Of a DNA stretch of 64,000 nt, positions 10,720 to 27,809 are shown one piece after another. Every line of letters begins with the position of its first letter. Position 1 is the stretch's first letter. The DNA comes from Straminergon stramineum. Lineage: Eukaryota; Streptophyta; Bryopsida; Hypnales; Calliergonaceae. Made by a program: the position numbers and the translations under genes. The notes beneath the pieces were generated by a model. The model saw only the letters and a program-made list of their open reading frames with translations, was not told where the DNA came from and ran no database searches. The stretch covers positions 11,472,501-11,536,500 of the forward strand of contig OY987269.1 of NCBI GenBank assembly GCA_963920665.1, read 5' to 3'.

Positions 10720-11210
10720 AAAAGAAAGGTGCAAAAAACACTTCTAAGGTTGAATCTCCGACTAACTAAAATGCTTCCTAGATACTCATAACTTGGATTG
10801 ACAAGAGATTTTAACCACACAAACTAGACGATTGTATGCAACTTTTTTGAAGATGATTGGAAATGGACATTGTATGAAGAAGAAATTAACAAGCCACTAA
10901 AGTTCACCATATTCCAGAAATATTTGGATTTTGAGCTTCAAATACATACCAAACATTCAAAATAACTTAGATTGACTTGAAAATTTTACTAATTTAATTA
11001 GAATTCAAGGGGAACACAACCTAACAAATTTTATGGAAAATGAACATTGGATGAGGGAAATACAAGCCCCTAAAGTTGTAGCCATGAAAATGCAATTTGG
11101 TGAACTTAAATTAAATCCAAGAAATTTGATTGGCTTCCAAAATATCAATACATCTTGAATTGATTTGAAGATTTTACCACTGAAAATAGAAGAAGGTGGG
11201 AAAATTTTCT
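10720..11210 (+). repeat. Two or three degenerate tandem units of about 180 bp
   Basis: Units near 10848-11010 and 11031-11200 align in order: GGAAATGGACATTG / GAAAATGAACATTGG, CAAGCCACTAAAGTT / CAAGCCCCTAAAGTT, GATTGACTTGAAAATTTTAC / AATTGATTTGAAGATTTTAC. A weaker third unit (CTTGGATTGACAAGAGATTTT) precedes them at about 10720-10847. No coding function is seen. Confidence 0.55.
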
Positions 11211-11532
11211 AATAAGTTTTATTAAATTCAAACATCAAATGCAAAAGTTGCACACTTTGAGTGAAACTTCAAGACTATGTGAGGACACTTTTGGTCCCCT
11301 AGGGAGTTTAGGATTAAAGCCTTCAACTATCTTGTGAACCCTAAAATTTTGATTTTTGAGACTAGTAGGTTCCTCACAGTTGCCCTTTGAGGACCCCATA
11401 TTATGAAAGGGAAGAATGATGCATTGATGTGGAATATATTGCTCATGTTATTGGTTGCAAATACAAATAATACAAAAATTGGCAAGATGGATTCACTCCA
11501 CCTATTCACTGGAATTTTCAAATAATACTATC

Positions 11533-12240
11533 TATATAAATAAAAATAATATGTAATCTTCATTCATTGTTTAGGGTATCTATTTTATTAATCTATTTTT
11601 TTCATTGGATATTTTGTAACTTATCATTCAATTTTTATTTTTAGGAAGAAGAGTTTTGGGTTCTCTCCACCTTTTGAAACTATAAGGTGTGTGCATTGTG
11701 AAGAATTGCTTCCAAAGCATTCAATCATACTTGAAGTTTTAAAATTAAAGCAAGACTCATGATTCAATTTTTATTTATATTTTTGAGTTTTCTTCACCCT
11801 TTGAGACTATAAGGTGTGTGAATTGTGAAAAATTGCTTCCTAATTGTCTTCTCATACTAGAGGTTTTCAATTGGAGCAAATTTTGAGTCTTTTGCCAATT
11901 AAAAAACTTTAAGTGTGAGTGGAGGCTTTAGAAACAATTCTTCACAATCCACACACTTCATAGTCTCCAAAGTTGGAATTTAAAAAAAAAAATCAATCAA
12001 AAATTGAATCATTAATCTTGCTCTAATTTTAAAACTTCAAGTATGACTGTGAATGCTTTGAAAGCAATTTTTCACAATGCACATACCTTATAGTTTCAAA
12101 AGTTGGAGAGAATCCAAAACTTTTCCTCCAAAAATCCAAATTGAATAATGAGTTACAAAATATCCAATGACAAAAATATATTATAAAAACAAAAATCCTA
12201 AATAATGACAATAAACTACATATCATTTTGATTTATATAG
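11533..12240. repeat. 0.7-kb palindrome built of paired tandem units
   Basis: Arms 11533-11886 and 11887-12240 are imperfect reverse complements with constant pairing (positions add to about 23773), for example ATTGGATATTTTGTAAC at 11604 against its complement at 12152. Each arm itself contains two direct copies of a unit with GAAACTATAAGGTGTGTG and ATTGTGAAGAATTGCTTCC. Four copies are therefore arranged two-forward, two-reverse with almost no spacer. Confidence 0.8.
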
Positions 12241-13139
12241 GCAAAAATGTTCAAATTTTGATACATCAAAAAGAAAAGGTTGTGTGTTTAAGTTGTGTAT
12301 TGCTTATTTATAGTTTTATTTATTTATATTCAAGTACTTTAGTCTATTTAAATTAAATATTTCTTAAATGTATTAGAAAAGATAGTAGAAAGTAAAGGTT
12401 GTGTATCTATTTTTTGTGTTCATAACTTATAATTCTATATGTTTTTATTTTTATTAGCAATTTCAATTTCAATTTTGGTATTCACTTACTTCTTTAAGAA
12501 CTAAGGATTTCCATTTTCAATAAAAAATAATTTATTGAAAAGAAATTCATTTTATTGTGTAAAAGTAATAATCTTTAATAGAAAAATGTATGTTTAGAGA
12601 TTTGTATTATTTTTGTTCTAAAGAATAATACAATTGCAATAATTTATATATCACTAATTAAAGGTTATTTTCGTAATTTTTTACATCAATTTTAAAAATC
12701 TGTATTTGTAAAGTGAAAGAAAATATACAGATATAGTTAATATATGTATATATATAAAATAAAAAAGGTAAAGTTTTTTACTTTAATAACAAGAAACAAA
12801 AAAACAAGCAACATAAAGTAAAAGCAAAATTTACTGAAGATCTCCTAGCCATAACCAAGGCTCAACATCAAACCCCCTCTACATAACTTGGAATGCAAGC
12901 AATCAACAAAAGACCAAATTTCAAGAAAAAATGTGAGCAATAGCAATTTGGCGGGGCTTTAGGGTAGATATAGATGGAGTCTAGTGCAAGCCACTTTTCC
13001 AATTAGTGAGTTTGCCACTTGTAATTCCTTGTATTGATTTTTTAGTGAAAGAGTGGAGATGTTCTTAGAATGATACCACATTACATGGGCACTCCAAAAA
13101 TCACCACTTTTTGCTATTGTACATAGTTTCTATTATTTG

Positions 13140-13370
13140 ACTAGTCAAAATTTCAAATTTTCTTATTGGCAAGTGAGAGGAGGTTCCAACACACCAAAGA
13201 CCATGACATTTAGCTACAGTACTTAAAAGGTATGAAGGGTCAAAGTTTTTTTTGTAGATGTTCTAAAATTGTTTTCTCCACATAGGTACTTATTGATTTT
13301 AGAGATATACACAAAGTAATGATGGCGGATTTAGACAGGGTGTGGTTGTGGTTTTGGGGGGGGTGCTACC
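13140..13370 (+). repeat. Dispersed repeat, copy 2 (partner 950-1190)
   Basis: Diverged direct copy of 950-1190; the shared blocks are given there. It ends in a G-run. No terminal repeats or open frame are seen. Confidence 0.6.
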
Positions 13371-13469
13371 TCGGGGTTTAAAGCACCAAGTGGAAGTTTT
13401 TTTGGAACAACAACTTGTTCATGGAGGAAAGAAGAATATGGTAGGTTACCAACTTTGGCTTTAATATTA

Positions 13470-13534
13470 CTCCCTTTGTTTCTAAATAAAGTTTTTACAT
13501 AGGAAATACTAGTATTATTTAGAAACAAAGGAAG
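13470..13534. mobile_element. Stowaway-like MITE
   Basis: 65-bp element whose ends CTCCCTTTGTTTCTAAATAA and TTATTTAGAAACAAAGGAAG are inverted repeats with one mismatch, flanked by TA on both sides. The CTCCCT start, short length and TA target duplication match Stowaway elements mobilised by Tc1/mariner transposases. Confidence 0.82.
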
Positions 13535-15943
13535 TAGTATTCTTAGGAGGTGCTCCATTACAAGATACAACTCTCATAGCCTTGTCCTTGCTTGACATTA
13601 TTAGAGTTATACAAGCCATTTGTCATGACTTTATAGCCTCTCCACAATCTAAATAACAGAGTATAAATTTATTTTCCTGAACCATTGTTAACGACTTGCA
13701 TTCACCATCTCACTAACAAGATGTTTTAGAGAGCTACTTAAAAGTTCATTTTTCTCAAATTCTACAACCTCAAATTCAATCATTTAGAACTAGTTCTTCA
13801 AGACCCTTGATACCTTCGTTACTAAAGTAAGAATCTTTGATTTCATAAAATTGGTTTCCAAGAAGTTGTAGTACTTATTAGGGCCTCTTTACACTAGAGA
13901 CCAAGGGTTGTGGCCAAAAAATTTGGAACATTATGGTTGGAGGAAAAGAAAGAGTCAGTCTAAGTTCACTTTATACTAGGCCTCATAAATGAAGAATGAC
14001 CAAGGCTGAAATGGATGATGTAAAATGACATGGAATCCAAATCCATTCATCCCCATTCATCCTCTTTAGACTCATTTATAGCCATTAATAAGTGTTTACC
14101 CTAAACCATGGACATAGGCATCTTATGGTGAAAAGTTTTAAATTTTTCACAAGATTTTTCCAAAATAGTCACTACTCACCACTCACCACTCGTTGCTCCT
14201 TGCTCATACTTTAGCAACCATGATTTATCATCCTCAAAATTGGGCTTGATAACTTATTGAGGTTGTCTTGCCAAACCATATAATGCCAATGTATGACAAG
14301 CGTGTGTAAACAACAAAAATGATGCAATAGTACATGACTTTGTGAACACCTACACACCATTACTATTACATCCAAATACATGAATGAGGTAAAGTTCACC
14401 TCCAATCACCATCAATGTGCCAATATGTAAATGCACCTTGCATGGAACTCCATTGAGTGGTTTGTATGACAATGTATAATCCTTACTACATCACAAGCCC
14501 CCAAATGGCTAGAATACTAACCTAAGCGAGGAGGTGGATACTATGACTCAATGGAACCATTCTAGGTGGTTGGTGACTCTAAGAACAATGACACAAATGC
14601 AAAAAAAAACCCTACATCACTAATAACAATTGGCACAAGAGCATTCATAGCAACAAAAATAAATAAATGCCCAAATTTGACGTATACAAAAATGTAGGAA
14701 GTGGCTTAGAAATACTTCTTTACTTGCCCCCTTTGTTAGCGCCAAAACCCCTTTAGTGTTGGCAAAAAACAATGCCTCCTCTATGAGCCTTTGAAGATAC
14801 CAATTGTGAAAACTTGACATAAAAACTATGATGATTGACCACCTTCTAAGACACAACATACACACAACCACTAACCAACATGGGCTTCTTGTAGTGGCCA
14901 ATTCAAATACCACAAATGCCACCCCATGGAATAAACAACATTAACATATACCCAATCAATTTGCAAATGAATTAATCTATCATTAACACATGCCCAATCC
15001 ACTCTATAATGACCTCAATACCTATTACCTAATTCTATTGTCAAAATGAACCGATTTGCATTGATGTAGGCTAATTCATAGTTAGTTGATGATAGTGTGT
15101 TGAATTAAGGTATAGATTTTGTCTCTTCTAGACACATGTTATCATCATTTAATGCAATTCGTTCTCTGAAGTAAGCAATTTTTTCCTTCATTTGTATTTT
15201 ATGTTTTCCAATACAAAAAATTTGGAATGGGATTGTTCCTAGATGTTTGGAACGGCAATTTCTACCTTACTTGACAAATTTACAATGAGGAGGTCAGGAT
15301 CTTGGTTGTAATTAGCTTAGGAAAGGTCAAGAAATCTCACTAACCTCTGCAAATGATTTTTTTTGCAATTAGCTCTTGAAAGTGTAGAAGATGTAACTTC
15401 TTAAGGACTAGAAGGCCACCAAGTGGCTTTTGCAATACATTTTTTTGCAACCCTAGTCCTTTAGAAGTTAATAGATGAGTAGATTGCAATGGTAGATTGC
15501 AAGATGTCTTTTGTTTTGATTTACTTTATCAGTGCTAAATTCAATGTGCTAAGACTAGTATGTTTGACTCACAAGGATATGCTTCTTCAAAGTCCACAAC
15601 CTTGTATTTCCATTAACCCAAGTTAAACTTCAAACTTCAATATCTCCTAAACTGTGAGGTCAAATAATCTGAATTTTTTTTGAGGTTCTCACTTTTAATG
15701 TGAACAAGATCCTACACTTACATTCTATCCTTTCTCAAGAAAAAATGAGAAAAAAATTGCTCAAATTCTTGACAGTTTTGGCCCATTTTGAAAATACATT
15801 CCTTTCATGTCATTAGGGGTTAAAATTTTATTCAAGTAATCAATTCATGATGTATTTTTTAATATATATTTGTGTGTATGTATGCATGATGGATTTTTTG
15901 GATTTTTTTCGGTGAAAATCAATCATTTCTAGCTTCACGTCAC

Positions 15944-16898
15944 TATAAAAGTATCCTAAAGGGTCCAAATGAGATTCATTTCTCTAAAAAGATGTGCAAT
16001 GAGTGCTCTACAAGTACAAAAGCGCTTGGAAGTTTGCCACCTGGAAGAACCAGAAAGTGACAGCTTTTCTAAAATCTAGGTACGATACAGATTCTTCGTA
16101 AATCTACATCACGGCTTCTTAACATACCCCCTCTGAAATGACTAAAGTAGGAACAGACGCTTCTCCGTAGATGTACCGAGGAAGCACATATGAGGTCTTG
16201 CAAAGCTCTCCCTCCGTCGTCTCTTATGGCCAGACCGACCTTCCCATTTCGGCTATTGCAGAGCACGCTCAAGCTTCTTCTTCTTCTTCTTCTTCTTCTT
16301 CTTCTTCTTCTTCTTCTTCTGCAGCAGAGTTTGCGTACAATTGAACGCTTCCTTTGAGATTGTGTTTCGAGGTTTCGCAAGAGGTTTAAACATTTGCAGC
16401 ATTGATTCTACGGCCGGTGAGATTTTCTTCTCTCAATTTTGGATGCTATGGAGTATGATTGTTAATTGCAAGCCTGGCTTAATTCAAAAAGCTGCACTCT
16501 CGCTTAATTTTCCTTCATTGCTGGTTCCTACACGCTGAGGATGTTGCTGTCTACATAAATTTAGTTGACGTTTGAAGGTTAAATCTATTATGAAAGTATT
16601 TGTACATTAGATTTCGACCTCTGGTATTGTTTGATTAGTTAGGATGTTTAGTGAGGAATAGTACCAATTTCTGGCTGTGCAAGTGCAACAGTTGCTGTGA
16701 TGCAATAAGTTTTGATGGCGTTCAGTGGCACCGTCTTTTTCTTGAATATGCTTAACTTCGGGCTTAGCTTTGCGAGAACCGCGGCTTAGTTACCTTCTAT
16801 GTCAATTTTGTGGTTAGCTAAGGTTTCAGTGACTAAATCTGGTAGAAGTTCATCTTGTGCTAACGTTGTATCAGGTTGGTTGCCTCCATGCTGTAGGT
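15944..16898 (+). promoter_or_regulatory. Promoter and 5' leader of the repeat-bearing secreted-protein gene
   Basis: A TATA-like TATAAAAG lies at 15944-15951. A CTT microsatellite of about 16 units (16273-16320), a common plant 5' leader feature, follows. A probable leader intron runs from the donor after 16416 (CGGCCG followed by GTGAGA) to the acceptor at 16874 (TTGTATCAG), leaving a short second leader exon before the ATG at 16899. UTR boundaries are inferred. Confidence 0.5.
16273..16320 (+). repeat. CTT trinucleotide microsatellite
   Basis: Sixteen uninterrupted CTT units, located in the presumed 5' leader of the downstream gene. Confidence 0.9.
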
Positions 16899-18366
16899 AT
16901 GGCGTCCGATGGAAACGCACCAGTGTCAGGTGTCGGCAAGGTTAGTGATATTTCAGACTTTATTGCGCTGCTCTTCTATGAAAGCTTAGCAATACTGAAA
17001 CAATTGATATTGTGCACGTACTTTTCTCTGCACGCCTGCTTAGGGTTTGGGGGAATCGGGGAGGCAACCGTACTTTAGCAATGTTGTACACGATGTACGG
17101 TTCGCGTTTAGAAGGTAGCTTCACGCAGGGAATTTTAATGCCACTTGAGAGCGTTACTGGATTTAAAGGGTGTAGAATTTTTTGCCAATTTTATCGCTTC
17201 AATAGCAGCGCAGATTTGTCATGCTCAAGGGGGTTGATATGGGGAGCTATTCTGATGTGAGGATCGAATGAGCCGGGCTTTATAAAATTGAACTGTAACG
17301 AGTACCGAGAGTTAGCACGAGAGTCCGGCATTTCTCTTCTCAAGACCTATATTTCGATACTGTCCAGACTCTAAAAATATTTTCATTTTCTCGTATATCT
17401 ATTTTGATAGAGGGCATGTAGTTTTTAACAAATCAATCCTGGTAGTACTGACCAAAGGTGTTTACGTCTTGTTGGCAGATGAACATTTTTAAAAACAAAG
17501 TCACGGTTGCTGTGTGTTTTGCATTAATGATAATTCTGGTGAGTTTTTATCTTCGTATATTAGCTGACAAACTATCAACTTGGGCCTTCAATTTTCAGTG
17601 TCATCGAAATCAATTAGAATAAATCCAACTCTATTATTAGTCAGTAAAGTATGCTCGTGTTATGAAAGAATGTAGTTCGGAATGGTCGTAACTGACGCGG
17701 AGTAAAACTTCATTGTGCACTGAAATACGCTATAGTCCATTTTTCATATGATTGACTCTGCCTTTCTGTGATGTATATAACACTTGTCTTGCAGTCACAC
17801 GATGTCTCTCTCAATTTTGACATGCTTGCACGATACTAAAGCAAGTCGAGAAGCAGACCTGTATAGCATCGTATTGAAAGTCCCTCATTCTTATAATCTG
17901 ACGACATTTTCATGTGTACGATCTGCAGCTTAACGACGGAGTAGAAGCCAGTGCCAATGACGCTAAACCAACCTTCATGCACCTCCCCCTGCGACTACGC
18001 AATCCCAGAGGAGTAGGGTTTTCTCATGAAGGAGCGAGAACTACAAATCCTGTTCCCGGCGAACGTGAATCGGTACAAGAAGATCACAGCAACACATTTC
18101 AGGGTGACGACAACATACCAAGGTTTTCCCACCTTCCACCACACATGCATGATCCTAGGGGAGTTCGTGTATTTAGGCCCATGGAAGAAGCGAATGCGGA
18201 ACCTGTCTCCGAAAATCAGGTGGAAAGTGCCACTCCTGAAGAGATCCGGGCCCGCTTTCCACATCTACTCCATAATCCTCAGGCAGTGCACGTTGTTAAG
18301 CAGATTCAAGAGGGGATAAGTAAAGAAAGCGGTCGCCAAGCTGGAGGTGATGGTGATAAAAAGTAG
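16899..18366 (+). CDS. Unrecognised secreted-type precursor with three repeated motifs, three exons
   Basis: Not recognised. Coding exons 16899-16940, 17479-17538 and 17929-18366 join in phase 0 with strong donors (AAG followed by GTTAGT; CTG followed by GTGAGT) and CAG acceptors, giving 179 residues. Residues 1-14 are polar. Exon 2 starts with its own ATG and encodes a basic-then-hydrophobic stretch (15-34, core VTVAVCFALMIIL), which looks like a signal peptide or signal anchor with likely cleavage after the VEA at 39-41. The rest is hydrophilic and cysteine-free, with three related motifs at 50-65 (FMHLPLRLRNPRGVGF), 100-116 (FSHLPPHMHDPRGVRVF) and 144-157 (FPHLLHNPQAVHVV). Motifs 2 and 3 each follow an Arg. 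This layout suggests a peptide-hormone or other secreted repeat precursor; a type II membrane protein is the alternative. Function is unknown; the gene model is fairly sure. Confidence 0.78.
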
Positions 18367-19462
18367 TTTCTCCACGAGTTGCTAGTTGTGTGGTGATTCG
18401 TGTAGTGATGCATCACCAGGCTGCTGTCTACTCATATTCCTTGATTGTGAGCTCTAAACAACCCAAACCAGATACAGTGGTGCGTAGCTATGTACAGGAG
18501 TCCAGTAAATTTGTTTTGAATCTTTAGTTTGGAATGATCTATGAACATGTGCAGGTAATGTTCAGAATCTAGGTACATGCCACGAACTTTAACACTGCCT
18601 CGAGTATTTTAAAAATTGGTTACTTGTGTAACTCGATCTCAAGACTTACATGCTTTATATAAATCGCGATAAAGAGTTAAAGATCTGCCAGTACCGGTGT
18701 ATGTTCGGGAAAGAATACTATGTACTTTGGAAAGGCCTCTGGAGCATTTTTGAAATGAGTCTGAAAGGTTATGAAAGATCCACCTCTTTTGTCATACACC
18801 TCCATTTTGAAGATAAGTTGACGGTGCATCTTTCGTTGATGATGACCCAAAAGCTCGACATAGGGGGAAGTCAGGTCAATGTGAATGTGATTAGAGTGGA
18901 TGCAATCATATCTTATTGTCATTCCAAAAAGAATACAAGTAGAAGTAAAACTTCAAATACAATCAAGAATAAGATTTGGAAGTGAGGCTAAAGTAAGGGT
19001 GATTTTTGTAATACTAAAAACATACCCCTTTTGTCTTAATGAAGATGTGATCTAAGAATGAGATCTAGATCTCTAAATAGGATAAGGTTATTGCACCAGT
19101 TAATTATAATGTGTTTTAGAAACCAACCCCAACATAGTGTTGTGTAAATCCTTAGAGGTCCAACAAACCCTTTGATGGTTCAATAATAGAATCCATATGC
19201 AAATTTTTATTTGGAATATTTTAGATGTTATCTTGGTTGATTTAAAAAATATATATATGATTTCTAGGAAGGCTACTTATAAGTACTCTATACTATTTTC
19301 TAAAGAAAAATGTTCTGTAAAGATATCTTATCATGGTTTGATAAACATTGATTAGAGATTCTTTTAAGAAGAATAATCTTTTGATCTTTATTTGCTCAAA
19401 ATTCAGATGACACATCCTCTTCAAAATTTAAAGGATAAAAAAAAAAGATGCACTAAGATAGG

Positions 19463-19496
<34 letters not shown>
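19463..19496. repeat. AT dinucleotide microsatellite
   Basis: About 34 bp of uninterrupted TA/AT repeats. Confidence 0.9.
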
Positions 19497-19499
<3 letters not shown>

Positions 19500-20183
19500 T
19501 TGTCAATTTCGACTCATAGACTTCATGAAAGTGTACAAATTTAAAAAAAATAGTCAATGATAATTTAAAAGTTGGAAAAATTAAGTCTGATAAAAATAAA
19601 ATAAAAAGTAACATCTATCTCCACGCCAAACTCACAAGTTACAATGTGTGAAGGGTGACAAAAAAATGTAAATGATTCTCTTCAATTATCTTGTAAATAA
19701 ATGTTTTTAATAATTCTAAAGTACATCCCACCATTTGAGACTACAAATAGAACCTCTCTTAGTGCAACCTCTCTAAACACATAACTGGCAATGAGGGAGT
19801 TCTCAGGTAGGGCCAATGTGAAGCATATTTTAATAAAGGCACAATAACTTTAAGCATACTTTAAGTTGTACATGCACTAGGAATTAGACATGATTCATCA
19901 TTAAGCTTAGACCCACAAGGAACAATACCCATTTTTTAAGCTACAAAGACTCATATGAAACTCCAATGGAGGTCCCCACTGCAACAAGTGTCTTCTCTAG
20001 CTTTGCAATTAATTTCATTGTGTGCTCTGAGTCATTTTTGCATTTAAACTCCATCCTAGGTGGGCCCAATTAGAAGTGACTTGTCCTAAAATAATACAAG
20101 TTGAAATAATATTGTACTCCAAACTCGGAATAAAATTAGTACTTTAACAAACTTCAATAAATGTGCCTTCTCAAAATGCATAA

Positions 20184-20227
20184 ACCTCCCTCAGTACATA
20201 GTCCTAGCACCATGCACTAAGGGAGGT
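20184..20227. repeat. Small hairpin, possible MITE remnant
   Basis: ACCTCCCTCAGT at the left pairs with ACTAAGGGAGGT at the right with one bulge, and about 20 bp lie between. The CTCCCT-type end recalls Stowaway elements, but no clean TA duplication is visible. Confidence 0.4.
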
Positions 20228-20481
20228 AATACTTGTAATTCAATTCCTATAGATTAGTTTTTTTCTTCAATTTCGGCCATCGAAGGTTTAGAATAAGAAA
20301 TAATCATTGTAGGTTAGAGACTGACCATCACTTCATCTTATTTTGAATATTACACGAGAAGCAAAGTGAAATACTCTCCATTAAAATAGTTGCAACCTTG
20401 TAAATTCAAGTGCACATTCAAATCTAAAGCCCTCCTAAGATATTTGAGTCTTTCCTAATCCATCTTGTGACCCCCCCAAAA

Positions 20482-20929
20482 TGTTGCTAGCTACTCATGA
20501 ATGATCACATCACCACAAAATCATGACATATAGAATTATCATTTTTTTCCATTAGAGATACCATTGATGTTCTCATTATCACCATGCCTAACATTCCTAA
20601 TCTGACTTATAATCCAAAAAAGGTGTTGCTAGCCACGCATGAGTGATCACATCACCATGGGATCATGTAGAATTATTACTACAAGAGATAGAGGTGTTTT
20701 AAGGGAGTTTTTAAGTATAGTCCTGGACATAAGATTATAAGTACTAACCTCTAAGGAGATTTTCAGTAAAAAATTATTAGAAATACTAATATTTTTAGTA
20801 AAATTCTACTAAAAATCTCCTAGGTCATTTCTTAAAATCTTATGTCTAGGACTATACTTAAAAACTCCTTTAAAACACCCCTTTCTCTTCTAGTGTATCA
20901 ATTTCTTTTTTAGAGATACCATTAATTCC
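20482..20929 (+). repeat. Tandem duplication, second copy interrupted by a MITE
   Basis: Unit A (20482-20570) and unit B (20624-20929) share TGTTGCTAGC, ACTCATGAATGATCACATCA / CGCATGAGTGATCACATCA, AGAATTAT and AGAGATACCATT. Unit B is split at GAATTAT by the 219-bp MITE at 20677-20895. Unit A keeps the uninterrupted site (20533-20540). Confidence 0.85.
20677..20895. mobile_element. CACTA-type MITE with long terminal inverted repeats
   Basis: 219-bp element. Its right end, read inward on the minus strand, starts CACTAGAAGAGAAAGGGGTG; the left end is TACTACAAGAGATAGAGGTG. Inverted homology continues through GTATAGTCCTGGACATAAGA / GTATAGTCCTAGACATAAGA, so nearly the whole element folds back. It is flanked by a 3-bp TAT duplication (20674-20676, 20896-20898), as for CACTA elements. 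The unoccupied paralogous site in the adjacent tandem copy has TAT once. Confidence 0.9.
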
Positions 20930-21480
20930 TAAAGATATAGAGTGATCTCCAAAATTGATAATTTGAGAAAAATCATCATAAAATACTATCTAAAAGAATA
21001 TTTTGGAATTAATATATGAATAAAAGTTGTAGATTTTGAGTTTTAGATTCCATGCATATGGTTAGATTTACCAATTCTATCACCAATATTTTCTTATAAA
21101 TTTTGAATGGGAAATTTTTAAATTCCTTCTAAATGCAATTACAAGCAAAATATTATCATGTTTCAAGGAAAATTTGTTGGATTGGATTTAAAATGAGGTT
21201 CTCTTGACATAGTGATTTTTTTGAAATTTTTTTGATCTTTAAATCTATAACCTCATATATGCAAATCTAGTTTGAATCTATAACCTTATATTTGCAAATC
21301 TAGTTTTGAACTAGACTCAATACAATTTTGACTTGGTCAACCACTTGACATATTTCCATATTTATATTTTTAGGCAAATATGTATTCTAGTAACACCAAA
21401 TCCAACCATTAGATAAATCAGCAACTTGATAAAGTATCTCCACAAATAAGGATGACATTCATCCAATCAACAATGAGAAA
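20930..21480 (+). repeat. Dispersed repeat family B, copy 1 (inverted partner 50560-51070)
   Basis: Collinear, in reverse complement, with 50560-51070: shared blocks include ATCATAAA/ATAAAGTGCTAT, AATATTTTGGAATTAATAT, AAAGTTGTAGATTTTGA, AACACCAAATCCAACC, and AACTTGATAAAGTATCTCCA against AACTTGATAAAGTGTCTCCA. Considerably diverged. No transposon ends are identified. Confidence 0.75.
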
Positions 21481-22841
21481 GAACCAAGAATATTATCGTC
21501 CAGAAATTGAACGTTGGAGCACTAAAGGGTTAATGTTCACATTATCACCATGCCTCACAAAATGCACATTGCAATCACTACTGACTAGTAGGGAATACTA
21601 GACGGAAAATTGGAAGGCAAGAAAAAGATAAATAGTGTACTTAGAGCATTGCCACTGTTGCTCAGTATATGGGCCCAGCACGGTGGTTACTGAGCCCGGG
21701 AGTGATGTCGCCCCCCACCATAGACTCAGGGACATTGAACCCTCAACCGGCCCGCTTAAAAATATGGTTTGGCACACCATCTTCCCATTTTAGTTTATAT
21801 TTACTGAGTTGCAATTGTCAGGTATCCTTGAAGAACAATTGTCAGCTTTTGTTGTCATCTAAATTGTCAGGATGTGAGGAGGAGCAATGAGAGACCAGGG
21901 TCGTCGTGGTCAGGACCACCGTGAGAGCTTTTCAATGTCACCTGCTAACGTGACCAAACAATATGGCCCACAGCATCTTATTTTACATGAACAGTAGCTA
22001 ATAATCAGAGCATGCTGTGGAGCCATGCCGTGAAAGAGTGGGGGAGCAAGATAGTACCGGGTCTACATCTAGGAAGTCAACACGGCACAACTGCTTTGCC
22101 GAGTCACATTTCCTGCGAAACGGTGGCGATGCTCTTATGCTTTGTCAAAAATTTCAATGCATTAGATCTTCAAAATGGACAACATTCAAGGTTATTCCAA
22201 TGTACTTTATAGTTCTTGATCTAATGAGTTTTTGAGAATTTTGTGCCATTTTGCATTTTTTGGTTTCGAGATAGTTTGAGCTATGAAATGGCATATTGTC
22301 TACCGGTATACTTATTGACCATGACTGAGCGCATATGCATACTTTCGTTACGTTTGTGATAGGATTCTCAATTTGCATGTCGGACCAAATTCTAGCAGAC
22401 TCAGTTTAATCGAAGTCCCCGAAAATTTCAACGCCAGCATACATTCCAAGCCTATCAGATACGGCAAAAATGAGCTCATACTGAACATATTTGTCACAGT
22501 TGACCGTCACAACTGGGCTTCAAGTCATGCCCTGCATAACTAGCCAGGACAGACTAACGGGATCTAAAATGAGAAATCACAACACCAAAACCACAAACGT
22601 AGATAGTTACCGGTATACTGACTAAAGCGCTCCCCAGGCTCATATGGCCTCCTGAACCAGTAAGGCTTACAAGTCGGTGTGTGTAACTGCAGCTATTACT
22701 TTCTGCAAGAAAACACCAAATAGGGGGTTAGGACTCAGTACTCACAGCATTGCACAGAAGGAATGAATCATTCAACACAAACAAAAAGATTGGAAAACCA
22801 ATGCAGAGTTTAGTGTAGTAGATCTTACATGATTAAATTCT

Positions 22842-27809
<4,968 letters not shown>

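Larger units (their letters stand above)
10263..15900. other. Long gene-free region of AT-rich repeats
   Basis: No coding or RNA gene is recognised. It holds degenerate tandem units (10720-11210), a large palindrome (11533-12240), a repeat copy (13140-13370) and a Stowaway-like MITE (13470-13534), listed separately. The rest is unassigned AT-rich sequence. Confidence 0.55.
18367..22700. other. Gene-free region with repeats and MITEs
   Basis: The first few hundred bases are likely 3' UTR of the upstream gene and the last hundred 3' UTR of UGPase. Between them I see an AT microsatellite, a small hairpin (20184-20227), a tandem duplication with a MITE, and a repeat shared with 50.6-51.1 kb. No gene is recognised. 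Confidence 0.5.

Noticed and set aside
18650..18985. 111-residue plus-strand frame and 81-residue minus-strand frame
   Set aside because: Lie downstream of the secreted-protein gene in AT-rich DNA. Both strands are open over the same stretch and neither resembles a known family.
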